NCBI GenBank assembly: GCA_002811675.1
Contig: PDIM01000071.1
Location: forward strand, 1 to 21,396
DNA from: Ichthyosporea sp. XGB-2017a
Taxonomy: Eukaryota > Opisthokonta > Ichthyosporea
Length of the DNA: 21,396 nt
Direction of reading: 5' to 3'
Made by a program: the position numbers and the translations under genes. Below are positions 19,115 to 21,396 of this stretch, in pieces. The notes below the pieces were generated by a model. The model did not search any database, was not told where the DNA came from, and worked only from the letters and a program-made list of their open reading frames with translations. The first letter of the stretch is position 1. Each line of letters opens with the position of its first letter.

Positions 19115-19344
19115 CCACTTTAACTTATGGAGCATAATGCTTCGAACATGGATGATATTACGTTATGGACAATGCATGGTATTTGTTATTTTCAATAAAC
19201 ATGTGTTGGAGGCACATGATAAGGCTTTTCCCTAGCTAACGAGTAGTCTTGCTATTTGTAATTCGGACAGCGACGGGTGCTTTACGTCTTCGGTAAGTCA
19301 GAGTCTCAAATAGAAATTGAAATGAGCGCATAGTGGGAGTCAGT

Positions 19345-19386
19345 GAGGGTGCTTTCTTGGCACCCTCGTGCATAACTCTTGCACGA
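19345..19386. repeat. Two abutting hairpins
   Basis: GAGGGTGC (19345-19352) pairs with GCACCCTC (19360-19367) around a seven-base loop. TCGTGCA (19366-19372) pairs with TGCACGA (19380-19386), also around seven bases. The two stems share two bases, so they form alternative or tightly stacked structures. With the hairpin at 19452 they may mark a structured RNA. Confidence 0.5.
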
Positions 19387-19451
19387 CTTGAAAGGGTAGA
19401 AATGGAATTCAGAAGAACCCCTGTGGCTTTTGAAAAGAAAGTACATAACCA

Positions 19452-19486
19452 GTGCTACCCGAGCAAAGGGAGAACCTTTGGGGCAC
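19452..19486. repeat. Bulged hairpin with GAGAA loop
   Basis: CAAAGG (19464-19469) pairs with CCTTTG (19475-19480) around GAGAA. An outer stem adds CC/GG and GTGC (19452-19455) with GCAC (19483-19486), giving about 12 base pairs with bulges. Confidence 0.45.
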
Positions 19487-19587
19487 GAGTCGCTCCCTAG
19501 CAGCATCTAGTCACTCGCATAAAGAGTCCCGTAGTTCTTTGCCAGCTGCTCGAGAAATTGTGGGTCATTCTCTTTCCTCGACTTCCT

Positions 19588-19622
19588 CTTACATACAACC
19601 CGTGTTTTTAGTTGTATGTAAG
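19588..19622. repeat. Perfect 12-bp inverted repeat, 11-base loop
   Basis: CTTACATACAAC (19588-19599) is the exact reverse complement of GTTGTATGTAAG (19611-19622). It lies about 80-115 bases beyond the stop of the minus-strand gene ending at 19704, and just beyond its putative poly(A) signal. It could act in transcript 3'-end formation, or be a small foldback element. Confidence 0.7.
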
Positions 19623-19675
19623 CCTTGCCTGTTCAATGTTAAGTCCTTTTGATTTAATTGTTCAATCAGCTTATT

Positions 19676-19681
19676 TTTATT
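19676..19681 (-). terminator. Putative AATAAA poly(A) signal of the Cys-rich membrane protein gene
   Basis: TTTATT on the + strand gives AATAAA on the minus strand, 22 bases after the TGA at 19704. It is an exact motif at a close but plausible distance. Confidence 0.35.
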
Positions 19682-19703
19682 TGATTGTACTTTTTGTTGC
19701 GAG

Positions 19704-21257
19704 TCAGGGCTCCTTGGGCTTAGAGTTGGCCTTCTTTGACAGGCCATGGGCGTTAAACTCCTCCACATAGGCGTAGAGAGCGTTGTAAGTGAGTGCCATT
19801 TGCTGGTGATATACCTCATCCGGCCATTGAGTGAACCAGGGCATCATGCGCTGGTCATCTGTTAGTACATACAAGTTATCAAGGACTCTGGCTGCTTCTT
19901 CAACCGTCCCACTATCCGGAACAGATTGAAGGCCCACCTTTCCAATGGCGAAGCAGAACAGCCGGGCAACCAGTTCGCACATCCTCCTATTGACATTCAG
20001 AAATGATGCTACTCTACTGCCCAGATGCGGCATTATCTCTGTGGGTCCTCGCCCATTCAAAACCCCATCAGGGGCATCTGGCATATGATTGGGGAACACA
20101 TCACTGACTGTGCACACCCGCATATCCTCCTCACGCGACTGAGGTGGCTTCTTCATCGTGGCTGAACAGCAATTAATCCCTTCCCTCCATGCACTGGACA
20201 CACTCGCCTCTCCTTTGCCCCCTTTGACCCCAAGCACCCCAATCGCCTCCTTCATCCTCTCCACCGCATTCTTCCACCGGTACACGCTCCTGTGCGCCTC
20301 TTCCCACTCTTGCACCTCATCCAGGGTGGGGTGTGCACTTAGCGGCTTCACCGCGAACACCTTCCGATTCATAAACATATCATCAAAGTTCGGGTCGGAT
20401 GGCAGCCTCACTGACTCATACAAGTCACGCACATCCGCTATAGTTTTCTCTGTAGATGTCACCCCACCTCCCTCGACGGGAATTTCCGTGGCCGGGCACA
20501 ACAAATGCCTGCCCGGATAATGCGACCAGCGGCCACATCGTCTTGCACACTCGTCTGTGAAAGGAGCAGCCCTCTCTATCCTCAGCACGGGCTCCAGGAT
20601 GGCATTACACACCCGCGTGCATTGCAAATGCTCCCAGCGCCTCTTGTGCTCCTCAAAAATCCCCTCCAGCAGGAGCCGCACCCGGGCATTGCCAAAGTCG
20701 CGGGGGTTTGGCGGGAAGGCTGCTGAGGCGAGGTCCCCCGGGTGGTCGATGGCGTGGCACCACAGGATGGCTGTGAGTTGCCTCTCCAGACACGAGGGCC
20801 AGTCCCGGTGCATGGTGGGGCAGAAACCCTCCCCAAGATACGAATACCACCGCTGTAACTCCTCCGCAGTGATCCCCGCCCCCTCGGTGCCTTCCTCCGC
20901 GGGGGTGGCACTCTTGGACGTGGCAAAGTGGTGCATCATCACTGCGTGGTCACACACATTGGCCTTGACGGGGCCATTCAGGGCAGAGGCACACCCGATG
21001 GGACAAAAGGCGGTGTAGTTCCCATACGTGGACTCCTCTGTGGCGGCCAGGGAGGACATCATCCTCACACACACCACATCACACTCTGCCTGGGCGGTGA
21101 CCAGGGCCTGTGCCCATCTTAGCTTGGCATTGATAAACTCAGACTCCCCCCGCAGGTTCCCATACACCACATACACCACACACAGTAACAGAAGGATAAA
21201 CCCCAGCCCCGACCATTGCAGATAGGGACGCCTCCCTCCTGCTGCTGCTTCCGTCAT
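19704..21257 (-). CDS. Unrecognised single-pass, Cys-rich membrane protein with two CX3C...CX3C pairs
   Basis: 517 residues. The ATG is supported by an in-frame TAA about 30 bases upstream. A short basic N-terminus is followed by one hydrophobic segment (about 17-33), so most of the protein lies on one side of a membrane as a type II-like protein. It has 19 Cys. Eight of them form four CX3C motifs: C59/C63, C85/C89, C213/C217 and C237/C241, as two pairs with spacers of 21 and 19 residues. Twin CX3C helical hairpins are known from Mia40-dependent mitochondrial intermembrane-space proteins (small Tims, with shorter spacers) and from secreted alpha-hairpinins. One N-glycosylation sequon (N80-Y-T) would fit a secretory route instead. 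I recognise no family. The gene is clearly richer in C/G than the ABC-like genes. The C-terminus is charged (KKANSKPKEP). Confidence 0.8.
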   Translation of the reverse strand: MTEAAAGGRRPYLQWSGLGFILLLLCVVYVVYGNLRGESEFINAKLRWAQALVTAQAECDVVCVRMMSSLAATEESTYGNYTAFCPIGCASALNGPVKANVCDHAVMMHHFATSKSATPAEEGTEGAGITAEELQRWYSYLGEGFCPTMHRDWPSCLERQLTAILWCHAIDHPGDLASAAFPPNPRDFGNARVRLLLEGIFEEHKRRWEHLQCTRVCNAILEPVLRIERAAPFTDECARRCGRWSHYPGRHLLCPATEIPVEGGGVTSTEKTIADVRDLYESVRLPSDPNFDDMFMNRKVFAVKPLSAHPTLDEVQEWEEAHRSVYRWKNAVERMKEAIGVLGVKGGKGEASVSSAWREGINCCSATMKKPPQSREEDMRVCTVSDVFPNHMPDAPDGVLNGRGPTEIMPHLGSRVASFLNVNRRMCELVARLFCFAIGKVGLQSVPDSGTVEEAARVLDNLYVLTDDQRMMPWFTQWPDEVYHQQMALTYNALYAYVEEFNAHGLSKKANSKPKEP

Positions 21258-21381
21258 TACCCCCCCACAAGAAGACTCGGTTGGTTACAAGTAAATCAGT
21301 ACTCGAGTTTATATCAAACAAATAAACAAACAAAAAGGTGATTTGAATTTCGTTTTTAGTTCACAAAATTAAGAATAAAAT
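21258..21381. other. Upstream region of the Cys-rich gene
   Basis: AT-rich sequence upstream of the minus-strand ATG; it probably holds the leader or part of the promoter. A C run at about 21261-21267 lies immediately next to the start. Nothing else is recognisable. Confidence 0.4.
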
Positions 21382-21396
21382 AGATCGGAAGAGCAC
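21382..21396. other. Illumina TruSeq adapter remnant (artefact)
   Basis: The last 15 bases, AGATCGGAAGAGCAC, are identical to the start of the standard TruSeq read-through adapter. This is library sequence kept at a contig end, not genome. Confidence 0.95.

Larger units (their letters stand above)
18117..19703. other. Intergenic region with microsatellites and hairpins, no protein gene seen
   Basis: Nearly 1.6 kb lie between two minus-strand genes. The part next to 18116 should contain the hAT-like gene's leader and promoter and begins with a T run at about 18142-18150. Simple repeats dominate to about 18680. From about 19090 there are several perfect short inverted repeats, listed separately. 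Frames such as 18771-19118 and 19306-19506 on the minus strand have no recognisable content. Confidence 0.5.

Noticed and set aside
19081-19200. tRNA gene (TTCGA word plus a hairpin)
   Set aside because: The TTCGA context does not fit a B box, no acceptor or D stem forms, and spacing is wrong.
1-21396. CRISPR array, bacterial operons, Shine-Dalgarno sites
   Set aside because: No regularly spaced repeats, the genes are widely separated with AATAAA-type ends, and the gene content is eukaryotic.

Overview
The window looks like a piece of nuclear DNA from an intron-poor eukaryote, taken from a short-read assembly. Four long uninterrupted reading frames (about 1195, 1185, 1704 and 517 codons) are separated by AT-rich, microsatellite-bearing spacers. 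There are eukaryote-type features: a BED-finger/hAT protein, LTR-retroelement relics, a DET1 relic and AATAAA signals. No bacterial operon logic is visible. The DET1 relic shares positions with the plant protein (FSRN, a KDF motif, IHILQ, EDD-LFL). Together with long intronless genes this makes an alga, perhaps a red alga, my best guess, but that is inference and other intron-poor protists are possible.

Layout. Positions 1-2000 hold decayed LTR-retroelement pieces: a threefold T-rich tandem repeat, a broken Ty3/gypsy-type integrase, and a broken Gag-like stretch whose zinc knuckle is cut off by a stop. Positions 2000-3420 contain no gene I can support. Positions 3423-4380 are the N-terminal half of a DET1 homologue, broken by two frame changes and a nonsense codon and lacking the C-terminal half.

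Positions 4471-12774 carry the most striking feature. Two divergently transcribed, distantly paralogous genes flank a 1158-bp spacer. Each encodes an N-terminal membrane anchor, a shared unrecognised domain of about 400-450 residues, a six-helix ABC-exporter-like membrane domain, and an ABC nucleotide-binding domain in which essentially all ATP-handling motifs are lost. They may form a heterodimeric, non-hydrolysing pseudo-transporter.

Positions 13002-18116 encode a very large protein built around a BED zinc finger and a recognisable but catalytically altered hAT transposase core, probably a domesticated transposase. Its 3' end faces that of the second ABC-like gene, and the putative poly(A) signals imply overlapping 3' ends.

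The 1.6-kb spacer at 18117-19703 has microsatellites and a cluster of short hairpins. Positions 19704-21257 encode an unrecognised, single-pass, Cys-rich protein with two CX3C...CX3C pairs. The last 15 bases match the start of the Illumina TruSeq adapter and are not genomic.
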